Shown here: positions 6,469 to 12,035 of the stretch, piece after piece
Numbering within the stretch: the stretch's first letter is position 1
Layout of the letters: each line of letters begins with the position of its first letter
NCBI GenBank assembly: GCA_964482955.1
Contig: CAYZZW010000068.1
Location: forward strand, 1 to 16,633
Reading direction: 5' to 3'
Length of the DNA stretch: 16,633 nt
DNA from: JAPLSN01 sp964482955
Lineage (GTDB): Bacteria; Spirochaetota; Spirochaetia; Treponematales; UBA12059
The notes under the pieces: model-generated
The model's database searches: none
Told to the model about the DNA's origin: nothing
Seen by the model: the letters and a program-made list of their open reading frames with translations, nothing else
Position numbers and translations under genes: made by a program

Positions 6469-6503
6469 CACGGAGCGCGCTTGCCGTTCCCGAGCGCTCC
6501 GTG
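6469..6503. promoter_or_regulatory. 10-bp perfect inverted repeat between rlmN and the GH1 gene
   Basis: CACGGAGCGC (6469-6478) and GCGCTCCGTG (6494-6503) are perfect inverted arms around 15 nt. The repeat overlaps the -35 and spacer of the GH1 promoter, so an operator is likely. It could also act as a T-less terminator hairpin for rlmN. Confidence 0.5.
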
Positions 6504-6509
6504 GACAAT
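6481..6509 (+). promoter_or_regulatory. Probable promoter of the GH1 gene
   Basis: TTGCCG (6481-6486), 17-bp spacer, GACAAT (6504-6509). The start site would be near 6516, giving a leader of about 35 nt that contains a GGAGG ribosome site (6540-6544). Confidence 0.5.
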
Positions 6510-6549
6510 AACGCAAGCGTCGGCCACATCGACCTTACCGGAGGCTTCC

Positions 6550-7965
6550 ATGTCGCTCATCGCGTTCGCGTCGTGCCTGCTCCTCGCCCTGATCGCGATC
6601 TACGCGCTCCCGAGAATCGCGAAACGCGCGCGCCCGTCCTCGAGTCCCGAACTCGCCGAGCGCTCGTTCCCCGACGGTTTCCTCTGGGGTTCCGGCGAGG
6701 ACGCCTATCAGCACGAGGGCGGCAACGACAACGCCGACTGGCACGACTGGGAACTGACCGAGCCTCGCCCCTTCAAGGACGGCTCGGTTTCCGGCTCCTG
6801 CGCCGACTTCTGGAACCGCTACCTGGAAGACTTCGACCGAGCCAAGGCCGACGGCCACAACGCCCACCGCATCGGCCTCGAGTGGAGCCGCGTCGAGCCG
6901 CGCGAAGGCGAGTACGACGAAGCCGCGTGGTCCCGCTACCGCGCCATGATCGACGCGATGCGCGATCGGGGCTTCGCCGTCTTCGTGAATCTCTGGCATT
7001 TTACCCTTCCCTCATGGGCCGCCGCGAAAGGCGGCTGGGAAAACGACGAGGTCATGGCGCGCTGGAGGGTCTACGCCGCGGAAGCCGCCCGCAGGCTCGG
7101 CGACGCGGTCGATTACTGGAGCACGATGATCGACGCGCAGATCTACGCGTTGCGCGCCTACGCCCTCGGCGAATTCCCCCCGCTCGTCACGGACCAGCTC
7201 CGCGCGCTCCGCATGATGGGTCGCCTCGTCGAAGTCCACGCCGAAGGCGCGCTCGCCATCAAGGCCTCGTCCCCGCGCGGCGCGGAATCGAAAGTCGGGC
7301 AAATCTGGTTCTTTTCCCGCCTCGAAAGCCGCGGGAATCCGTTCGACCGTTTCGTGACGAACGCCCTCGACTCGATCTTCAACCGCGTCATCCTCGACGC
7401 GCTCGCGGAAGGCCGCTTCGTCGTGTCGGCCCCGGCGCTGCCGAAGATCGCGCTCGACGTCCCGAAGGCGAAGGGCACGCTCGATTGGCTCGGCGTCAAT
7501 TATTACTACCGCGAAATCGTCTCGTTCAGCCCCAAGTCCGTCGGCTTCATGAAACGCGGACCGGCCAAGGGCGCCCCGCTCACCGAGATGGGCTGGGAGA
7601 TCTACCCGCGCGGTCTTCGCGACCTGTGCCTCGACCTGACCGCGCGCTACCCGGGCTTGCCTCTCGTCATCACGGAAAACGGCATGCCGGACGCGGACGA
7701 CGCCGTCCGTCCTCGCTTCATCGTCGACCACCTCGAGTGGCTCAAGAAGGCGATCGAAGACGGGGCGCCGGTGCTCGGCTACATGTACTGGGCCATGACG
7801 GACAACCTCGAATGGCTCGACGGCTTCGGCCCGAAGTTCGGCCTCTACCGAATCAACCGCGCCACGATGGAGCGGACGCGCACCAAGTCGGCGGTACTCT
7901 TCGCGGGCATCGCGCGCTCCAACCGCGTACCCACCCCGAAGGAAGCGGACGACATACTCGCGTAA
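6550..7965 (+). CDS. Membrane-anchored GH1-family protein with altered acid/base motif
   Basis: A 471-residue member of glycoside hydrolase family 1 (beta-glucosidase fold). Residues 1-20 are a hydrophobic anchor (LIAFASCLLLALIAIYAL) followed by basic residues, so the domain is probably tethered, though its side of the membrane is uncertain. Sugar-pocket residues are largely kept: Gln54-His55, Trp149-His150 (NLWHFTLP), Asn317-Tyr318 (NYYYR), nucleophile Glu376 in VITENG, Trp414 and Glu421-Trp422 in TDNLEWLDGF. The usual Asn-Glu-Pro acid/base motif is replaced by Ile194-Asp195-Ala196 (STMIDAQIY). Normal hydrolysis may therefore be weak or changed; transglycosylation or non-catalytic binding are alternatives. 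The start is set by GGAGG (6540-6544), 5 nt upstream. It is the only gene of its operon and converges on a YkgJ-like gene after 24 bp. Confidence 0.9.
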   Translation: MSLIAFASCLLLALIAIYALPRIAKRARPSSSPELAERSFPDGFLWGSGEDAYQHEGGNDNADWHDWELTEPRPFKDGSVSGSCADFWNRYLEDFDRAKADGHNAHRIGLEWSRVEPREGEYDEAAWSRYRAMIDAMRDRGFAVFVNLWHFTLPSWAAAKGGWENDEVMARWRVYAAEAARRLGDAVDYWSTMIDAQIYALRAYALGEFPPLVTDQLRALRMMGRLVEVHAEGALAIKASSPRGAESKVGQIWFFSRLESRGNPFDRFVTNALDSIFNRVILDALAEGRFVVSAPALPKIALDVPKAKGTLDWLGVNYYYREIVSFSPKSVGFMKRGPAKGAPLTEMGWEIYPRGLRDLCLDLTARYPGLPLVITENGMPDADDAVRPRFIVDHLEWLKKAIEDGAPVLGYMYWAMTDNLEWLDGFGPKFGLYRINRATMERTRTKSAVLFAGIARSNRVPTPKEADDILA

Positions 7966-7989
7966 ACCAAATCTCGGCGGCGACTCAGT

Positions 7990-8295
7990 TCAGCGATCGT
8001 CCTTGTCGGACCGCGTCGCGCGCTCCAGCTCCCGGAGATATTCGAAGGCGGCTTGCCGACCGTGTCCGCACATGCCCCTCGTCGGCTTGAGCGACGCGCA
8101 CACGGCCGGCCGTTCGGGGCGGCCGAAAACGCCGCAGCTGAAATCGGCCCGGAGCTGCGGACACGGAACGCCCGCCGGTTTTCCGCCCGGCAATCCGGGA
8201 ATGCCGTTCGCTTCGGGAATGGGCGTCGATATGGAAGGCTCGATGCAGCACGCGCCGCACCCGGGCACGCACGCGATCACGTCGGAATCATCCAT
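7990..8295 (-). CDS. YkgJ-family cysteine-cluster (CxxCxxCC-type) protein
   Basis: A 101-residue protein of the YkgJ/CxxCxxCC family, thought to bind zinc or iron; no reaction is established. Eight cysteines are at 9, 13, 16, 17, 45, 54, 66 and 76. CVPGCGACC (9-17) is followed by the family signatures GKPAGVPCPQL, CGVFGRPERPAVC and GMCG. The charged C-terminal tail ELERATRSDKDD is typical. Cytoplasmic, with no signal peptide. The ATG at 8293-8295 has a TATACT -10 exactly 6 nt upstream and only a poor ribosome site, suggesting a leaderless message. It is a single gene between the convergent GH1 gene and the tRNA-Leu terminator. Confidence 0.9.
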   Translation of the reverse strand: MDDSDVIACVPGCGACCIEPSISTPIPEANGIPGLPGGKPAGVPCPQLRADFSCGVFGRPERPAVCASLKPTRGMCGHGRQAAFEYLRELERATRSDKDDR

Positions 8296-8301
8296 GCGTC
8301 C

Positions 8302-8307
8302 AGTATA
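8302..8307 (-). promoter_or_regulatory. -10 element of the YkgJ-like gene (leaderless)
   Basis: TATACT on the minus strand ends 6 nt before the ATG. I found no convincing -35 at 16-18 bp. Confidence 0.5.
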
Positions 8308-8336
8308 GCGCTAATGGACCTTATGGACGTACCCTT

Positions 8337-8379
8337 AAAAAAGAACAAACCGGGATGACACAGTCAGCCCGGTTTGTTC
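8337..8379 (-). terminator. Strong intrinsic terminator of the tRNA-Leu transcript
   Basis: GAACAAACCGGG (8343-8354) and CCCGGTTTGTTC (8368-8379) form a perfect 12-bp stem. An inner TGAC/GTCA stem (4 bp, 3-nt loop) is separated by one mismatch. On the minus strand six T follow the stem (8342-8337). It shields the YkgJ-like gene promoter, just downstream, from tRNA transcription. Confidence 0.9.
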
Positions 8380-8471
8380 CTCTCTGCCGGCGATGGGTCG
8401 CAGCGCTACTGCGCGAGCCCATCGCCAATCCGAGGAAACTAGGGAGGACATCGTCCGACCGAGTTTCTGCT
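8380..8471 (-). ncRNA. Candidate structured RNA in the tRNA-Leu trailer
   Basis: Between the tRNA 3' end and its terminator, 92 nt can fold into two further elements on the minus strand. The first is a GAAACT/AGTTTC stem (8462-8467 with 8435-8440) enclosing a GGAC-GAT-GTCC hairpin and a C-rich UCCCU. The second is a hairpin at 8389-8426 with a 9-bp outer stem (GGCGATGGG/CCCATCGCC) and a 5-bp inner stem (CTGCG/CGCAG on the plus strand). With the terminator this would give a 3'-processed RNA of about 135 nt after RNase cleavage of the tRNA. No ORF is present and it matches no RNA family I recall, including 6S, tmRNA and RNase P RNA. Confidence 0.45.
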
Positions 8472-8554
8472 TACCGGCGATGGGACTTGAACCCATACAT
8501 TCTCGCGAACAGCGGATTTTGAGTCCGCCGCGTCTGCCATTCCGCCACGCCGGC
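8472..8554 (-). tRNA. tRNA-Leu (anticodon CAA)
   Basis: A complete 83-nt class II tRNA. The acceptor stem GCCGGCG pairs with CGCCGGT (one G-U pair), and the discriminator is A73 as in leucine tRNAs. The anticodon arm is GCGGA-CTCAAAA-TCCGC, giving CAA for UUG codons. The long variable arm TGTTCGCGAGAATGT and T arm ATGGG-TTCAAGT-CCCAT are regular. The 3' CCA is not encoded. A promoter lies upstream at 8594-8622 and a strong terminator at 8337-8379. Confidence 0.97.
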
Positions 8555-8593
8555 TTGCCGCGCCACCGTTTCCGATGAAGCGCCGACAGTCTT

Positions 8594-8622
8594 CATATAC
8601 TACGCGGGCGGCTTCGGGTCAA
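8594..8622 (-). promoter_or_regulatory. tRNA-Leu promoter
   Basis: On the minus strand TTGACC (8622-8617), 17-bp spacer, TATATG (8599-8594). The start site would be about 33 nt before the tRNA 5' end. It is back-to-back with the solute-binding-protein promoter, the two -35 boxes being 11 bp apart. Confidence 0.7.
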
Positions 8623-8633
8623 GGCGACCGTTC

Positions 8634-8662
8634 TTGATTCGCGCCCGCCTTTTCGATACCGT
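8634..8662 (+). promoter_or_regulatory. Promoter of the solute-binding lipoprotein (leaderless)
   Basis: TTGATT (8634-8639), 17-bp spacer, TACCGT (8657-8662), then 6 nt to the ATG at 8669. There is no Shine-Dalgarno. Confidence 0.6.
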
Positions 8663-8668
8663 GCTTCC

Positions 8669-9913
8669 ATGACGCTCCGTGCCCGCCCCGCGCTCGCGGC
8701 CGCTATCGCCGCCCTGATCTTCTGCTCCTGCTCGGGCGGAAACTCCGCCACCGTGTGGACGGACACGCCGGTCGTGGCCCTCTACGCGGCCGCGTTCAAC
8801 GAATCCCAAACCCGCTTCAAGATCGAAGTCCAGTACCGCGAATCCATCGCCACGAGCCTCTCCGGGGAAAAAGCGCATCCGGCCCTCGTGATCGGTTCGT
8901 ACCTGCGCAATTCCGACACGAGACGCCATTTCCAGCCCATCGATTATCTCTTCGGCGAGATGATCATCGACAAATCGGCTTTCTATCCGAATCTCCTCTC
9001 CATCGGCAACGTCGAAGGCCGTCAACTCTTCCTGCCCGTGTCCTTCAACATGCCGCTCGTGCTTTTCCGCAAGGACGTCCCGAAACCGGAGTGGAACAAC
9101 TTCGTCGTTTCCCCGGAGGAACTCCGCAAGGCCGGCGCCGGGTTCAACGAGCGGGGCAAGCAGGGATTCGCGAAGATGGCCTATTCCCCTCGCTGGGACG
9201 AGGAGACGCTCGTCCTCCTGGCGCGGATGTACGGTGCCGATCTCCGCGAAGGGAAACCGTTCGCCTGGAGCGACTCGGGTTTCGACCGGACCCTCGATTC
9301 GGTGCGCGCGTGGTCGAAGGACAACGGCGGTCCCGCGGACGAGGACGATTTCAAATTCAAGTACCTCTACATGCCCAGGCACAAGTCGGTCGAGGACGGT
9401 CGCGTCATGTTCGCCGTCATGGATTCTTCCGAGTACTTCCTCATCTCGGAAGAGCGCCGCATGCCCTTCGACTTCCGGTGGCTCGCGCTCGACGAAGCCA
9501 TCCCCATCGACGAAGGCATCGTCTACGCGGCGATGTGCCGGAGCGGACGCGGCAAACAAGCCGCCGAAGCCTTCTTGAAATGGCTCTACCGGGAGGAAAC
9601 CCAACGATCCCTGCTCGAGACCGCCAAGAAGAACCGCTCGGCGGAAAGCGTCTTCGGCATCGCGGGCGGATTCTCGTCCATCCGTTCGGTGAACGAAAAG
9701 ACGCTGCCGTTGTTCTATCCGTCGCTGCTCGGCCACGTGCCGCCGGAAAACTACCTCAAGGCGCCGGGCAGCCTCCCGCGCGATTGGCTGACCGTCAGGA
9801 GCAGGATCGTGGCGCCCTTCCTGTTCGAGGCGACGGGCGCGAATCCGCCGCCGGACGCGCACGCCGATTTCCGTTCGCGCGTCGACACCTGGATCAAACA
9901 GGGAGGCGGTTGA
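8669..9913 (+). CDS. Extracellular solute-binding lipoprotein (ABC importer type), orphan
   Basis: A 414-residue protein resembling family-1 (sugar-type) ABC solute-binding proteins. The signal peptide ends with a run LIFCSCSGG, so the lipidated residue is Cys19 or, more likely, Cys21. Family-like segments include NESQTRFKIEVQYRES near the N-terminus, FLPVSFNMPLVLFRKDVPKPEWNNF (about 130-155) and the C-terminal KQAAEAFLKWLYREETQRSLLE. It would capture a solute at the cell surface and deliver it to a membrane permease. No permease or ATPase gene is adjacent, so its partner is encoded elsewhere or it acts as a sensor. The ATG at 8669 is placed 6 nt after a -10. Its 3' end overlaps the convergent dusB gene by 20 bp with no terminator between. 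Confidence 0.87.
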   Translation: MTLRARPALAAAIAALIFCSCSGGNSATVWTDTPVVALYAAAFNESQTRFKIEVQYRESIATSLSGEKAHPALVIGSYLRNSDTRRHFQPIDYLFGEMIIDKSAFYPNLLSIGNVEGRQLFLPVSFNMPLVLFRKDVPKPEWNNFVVSPEELRKAGAGFNERGKQGFAKMAYSPRWDEETLVLLARMYGADLREGKPFAWSDSGFDRTLDSVRAWSKDNGGPADEDDFKFKYLYMPRHKSVEDGRVMFAVMDSSEYFLISEERRMPFDFRWLALDEAIPIDEGIVYAAMCRSGRGKQAAEAFLKWLYREETQRSLLETAKKNRSAESVFGIAGGFSSIRSVNEKTLPLFYPSLLGHVPPENYLKAPGSLPRDWLTVRSRIVAPFLFEATGANPPPDAHADFRSRVDTWIKQGGG

Positions 9914-10907
9914 GTCCGTCTTCCGCGCGCTTCCGCCATTCGCCGAAGACCAGTGCCCATTCGGCGGCCGTCGACGCCTTCACCGCCATGGCGCGGAGCG
10001 ACGCGCCGCCTTCGCCGCCCTTCGTGTAGGCGCAGAACTGCTTGCGGAATTCGACGCAGGCCGTCCGCTCGCCGAGGAAGCGCACGGACAGCGCGAAATG
10101 CCGCTCCGCCGTCGAAAGCCGCTCGCCGATCGGGACGACCGGCGCCGCGCCCGTCGTCGCCAGCGCCTTGGTCTCCATGAACACGAAGGGGTCGCCGATC
10201 ACCCCGCGCGCGAACATGACCCCGTCCACGCCGGTCTCCTCGAGCATGCGGAGCGCCGCCTCGGGCGACGAGACGTCCCCGGAACCGAACACGGGAACCG
10301 GTATCGCTTTCTTGAGCTCGGCCAGCTTCGACCAGTCGGCTTTTCCCGAATAGCCCTGTGCCTTCGTGCGGGCGTGCATCGTGACGGCCCGCGCGCCCGC
10401 CTCCACCGCGGCCGTGGCCACGTCCAGGAAATTCATCGACGACTCGTCCCAGCCGAGCCGGATCTTCACGGTCACCGGCACGCGCGCTTCGGAGCTCATG
10501 GCCCGCACGATCTCGCCGACCAGCTCGGGCTTCCGCATGAGGGCCGAGCCCGCGCCGGTCTTCACGATCTTGAGGACGGGACACCCGCAGTTCACGTCGA
10601 TGAGCGCGGGCGCCCACGCCTCGGCCTGTTTCGCCGCGGCCGCCATCCGCGCGGGATCGGAGCCGAAAAGCTGGATAGCGTAGGATTTCTCGTTTTCGGC
10701 CCGTTCGAGCAAGGGCAGCGTCTTGCGCGATCCTCGGGTCAGCGCCTCCGAACTCACCATTTCCGTGAACGCGAAATCGCAACCAAGGTCCGCGACCACG
10801 GAGCGAAACGCAGCGTCCGAATAGCCCGCGACGGGCGCCAGGAAGAGGTTCCCCGGCAGTTCGACGCTTCCGACGCGGACAGAGTGAAGGAGGTTTTGAC
10901 GATTCAT
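9894..10907 (-). CDS. dusB: tRNA-dihydrouridine synthase, DusB type
   Basis: A 337-residue FMN enzyme that reduces uridines in the tRNA D-loop with NADPH. The N-terminal TIM barrel starts with LFLAPVAGYSDAAFR (21-35), followed by TEMVSSEAL and YAIQLFGSDP. The catalytic cysteine is Cys109 in DVNCGCPVLKIVKTGAGSAL. FMN/phosphate contacts are seen in VTVKIRLGWD, VTMHART, FGSGDV and ARGVIGDP (233-240). The C-terminal helical tRNA-binding region, including RFLGERTACVEFRKQFCAYTKG, is intact. The start ATG 10905-10907 has GGGAG about 10 nt upstream. It is the second gene after tatD, 58 bp away with an 11-bp hairpin between, and probably shares its transcript. Length and motifs favour DusB over DusA/C. 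Confidence 0.94.
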   Translation of the reverse strand: MNRQNLLHSVRVGSVELPGNLFLAPVAGYSDAAFRSVVADLGCDFAFTEMVSSEALTRGSRKTLPLLERAENEKSYAIQLFGSDPARMAAAAKQAEAWAPALIDVNCGCPVLKIVKTGAGSALMRKPELVGEIVRAMSSEARVPVTVKIRLGWDESSMNFLDVATAAVEAGARAVTMHARTKAQGYSGKADWSKLAELKKAIPVPVFGSGDVSSPEAALRMLEETGVDGVMFARGVIGDPFVFMETKALATTGAAPVVPIGERLSTAERHFALSVRFLGERTACVEFRKQFCAYTKGGEGGASLRAMAVKASTAAEWALVFGEWRKRAEDGLNRLPV

Positions 10908-10929
10908 GACGCGTCGCTCCCGCGTAACG

Positions 10930-10954
10930 AGCCCGTCCGCGCCGCGGACGGGCT
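10930..10954 (-). terminator. Perfect 11-bp hairpin between tatD and dusB
   Basis: AGCCCGTCCGC and GCGGACGGGCT flank a 3-nt loop. On the minus strand the following bases are not T-rich (CGTTACG), so full termination is doubtful. It could attenuate transcription or mark an mRNA processing site that sets dusB below tatD. Confidence 0.5.
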
Positions 10955-10965
10955 TTCCGTGCGAC

Positions 10966-11739
10966 TCAGTCGGCGAGCCGGAAGAAGCGCATGGCGTTTT
11001 CGTACGTCACGCGCGCGGCTTCTTCGTGCTCGATTTCGAGCATCTCGGCGAGGAACGCCACCGTGGACGGCAGGTACTCGGGCAGGTTGCGCTTCCCACG
11101 GAAATCCGCCGGCACCATGAAAGGCGCCTCGGATTCCACGAGGATGCGGTCGGCCGGCAGCACGCGGATCGTGTCGTGCAGGTTCTTGGCGTTGCGGTAG
11201 GTCAGGTTGCCCGCGAACGAGAACATGAGGTTGAGCTCGAGCGCCGCCGTGGCGTACTCGGCGTCCTCCGAATAGCAGTGGAGGATGCCGCCCGCGGCGG
11301 GCAGTCGGTCCTTGAGGATCTCGAGCACGTCCCGCCCCGCCTCGCGGTTGTGGATGATCACGGGCAGGTCGAAACGGTTCGCCATCTCGAGCTGGTCGAT
11401 GAAGAGCTCGATCTGCGATTTCTTGTCGCCGAAGCGGTGGTGGTAGTCGAGACCGATCTCGCCGATGGCGACGACGCGCGGCAGCTTGACGCCTTCCTCG
11501 ACGCGCTTGCGCCAGTCGCGGCCGGGGTTCACCACCTCCGACGGCGAGACGCCGACGGCGTGGTACACGTGTTCGGCCGACTTGAGGTTTTCGTAGACCT
11601 TCGCGAAGTCCATGATGTTGTTGCAGATGCTCACGAGCTTCGCCACGCCGGCCTGTTTCGCCTGCTGGCACACGAGGAGCTGTTCGATGGGCTCGTCGTA
11701 GATGAGTCCGATGTGGGCGTGCGTGTCGAAATACTTCAT
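10966..11739 (-). CDS. tatD: TatD-family metal-dependent nuclease/hydrolase
   Basis: A 257-residue TIM-barrel amidohydrolase of the TatD DNase family, 3'-5' exonucleases active in DNA repair and quality control. Metal ligands visible are His7 and His9 (DTHAHI), Glu94 (GEIGLDYH), His130 (IIHNRE) and His154 (LHCYSE). The last ligand is unusual: the family motif ETDAP reads Glu202-Ser-Glu204-Ala-Pro here, so the strictly conserved Asp is Glu. The start MKYFDTHAH is the normal family N-terminus; an in-frame extension of 91 codons runs through the promoter and is rejected. GGGAAG lies 5 nt before the ATG. The promoter at 11827-11855 gives a leader of about 80 nt. Confidence 0.92.
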   Translation of the reverse strand: MKYFDTHAHIGLIYDEPIEQLLVCQQAKQAGVAKLVSICNNIMDFAKVYENLKSAEHVYHAVGVSPSEVVNPGRDWRKRVEEGVKLPRVVAIGEIGLDYHHRFGDKKSQIELFIDQLEMANRFDLPVIIHNREAGRDVLEILKDRLPAAGGILHCYSEDAEYATAALELNLMFSFAGNLTYRNAKNLHDTIRVLPADRILVESEAPFMVPADFRGKRNLPEYLPSTVAFLAEMLEIEHEEAARVTYENAMRFFRLAD

Positions 11740-11826
11740 GTGACTTCCCGGTTGTAAATAGTCGGCACCCGACGACGTTCCGCGAGGTTGTCTTCGTGTG
11801 CGGGGATCCCCGAAGGGGTAAGGTAC

Positions 11827-11855
11827 AGTGTAACACCCCCGTCGTGCGGCGTCAA
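11827..11855 (-). promoter_or_regulatory. tatD-dusB promoter and leader
   Basis: On the minus strand TTGACG (11855-11850), 17-bp spacer, TACACT (11832-11827). The start site near 11820 leaves an 80-nt leader. That leader opens with a CCC-C(TTCG)G-GGG mini-hairpin (11808-11818), a stable tetraloop. Unlike several neighbours, this gene is not leaderless. Confidence 0.7.
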
Positions 11856-11858
11856 TCT

Positions 11859-11966
11859 TTCCGGGGTTTTCCGGAGCGTTCGCGAAAATCCGCGCGGTTC
11901 TCGCGGCAACGTCCGCGAAATACCGCACCATCGGCGAAGTTCCGCGACGATCAAAAGTCCGGAAAC
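11859..11966. repeat. Intergenic region with short imperfect repeats
   Basis: Three similar 14-mers, CGCGAAAATCCGCG (11881), CGCGAAATACCGCA (11914) and GGCGAAGTTCCGCG (11933), lie between the tatD promoter and the promoter of the 565-residue gene. Outside them, TTTCCGGA (11868-11875) and TCCGGAAA (11958-11965) are inverted 82 bp apart. I see no gene or known RNA here. Regulator binding sites are possible. Confidence 0.4.
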
Positions 11967-11997
11967 CCGCGTCGTCCGCGGCTTCGTCATCTTCATA

Positions 11998-12026
11998 TCG
12001 ACTCTGCTGCACGGGACGGGTATAAT
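11998..12026 (+). promoter_or_regulatory. Promoter of the 565-residue protein gene
   Basis: TCGACT (11998-12003), 17-bp spacer, and a consensus TATAAT (12021-12026). The ATG at 12036 is 9 nt after the -10, giving a leader of only a few bases and no ribosome site. Confidence 0.7.
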
Positions 12027-12035
12027 GCCGCCGCC

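Noticed and set aside
6481..6549. Earlier start (TTG at 6481) for the GH1 protein
   Set aside because: It would place the promoter -35 inside the gene; the ATG at 6550 has GGAGG at ideal spacing and begins a clean membrane anchor.
8387..8484. Attachment-site duplication of the tRNA-Leu 3' end
   Set aside because: The repeat is only 11 bp, the copies are 87 bp apart, there is no integrase, and the second copy is explained by its own hairpin.
11881..11946. CRISPR-like repeats
   Set aside because: The three 14-mers are imperfect, unevenly spaced (33 and 19 bp) and no cas gene is present.
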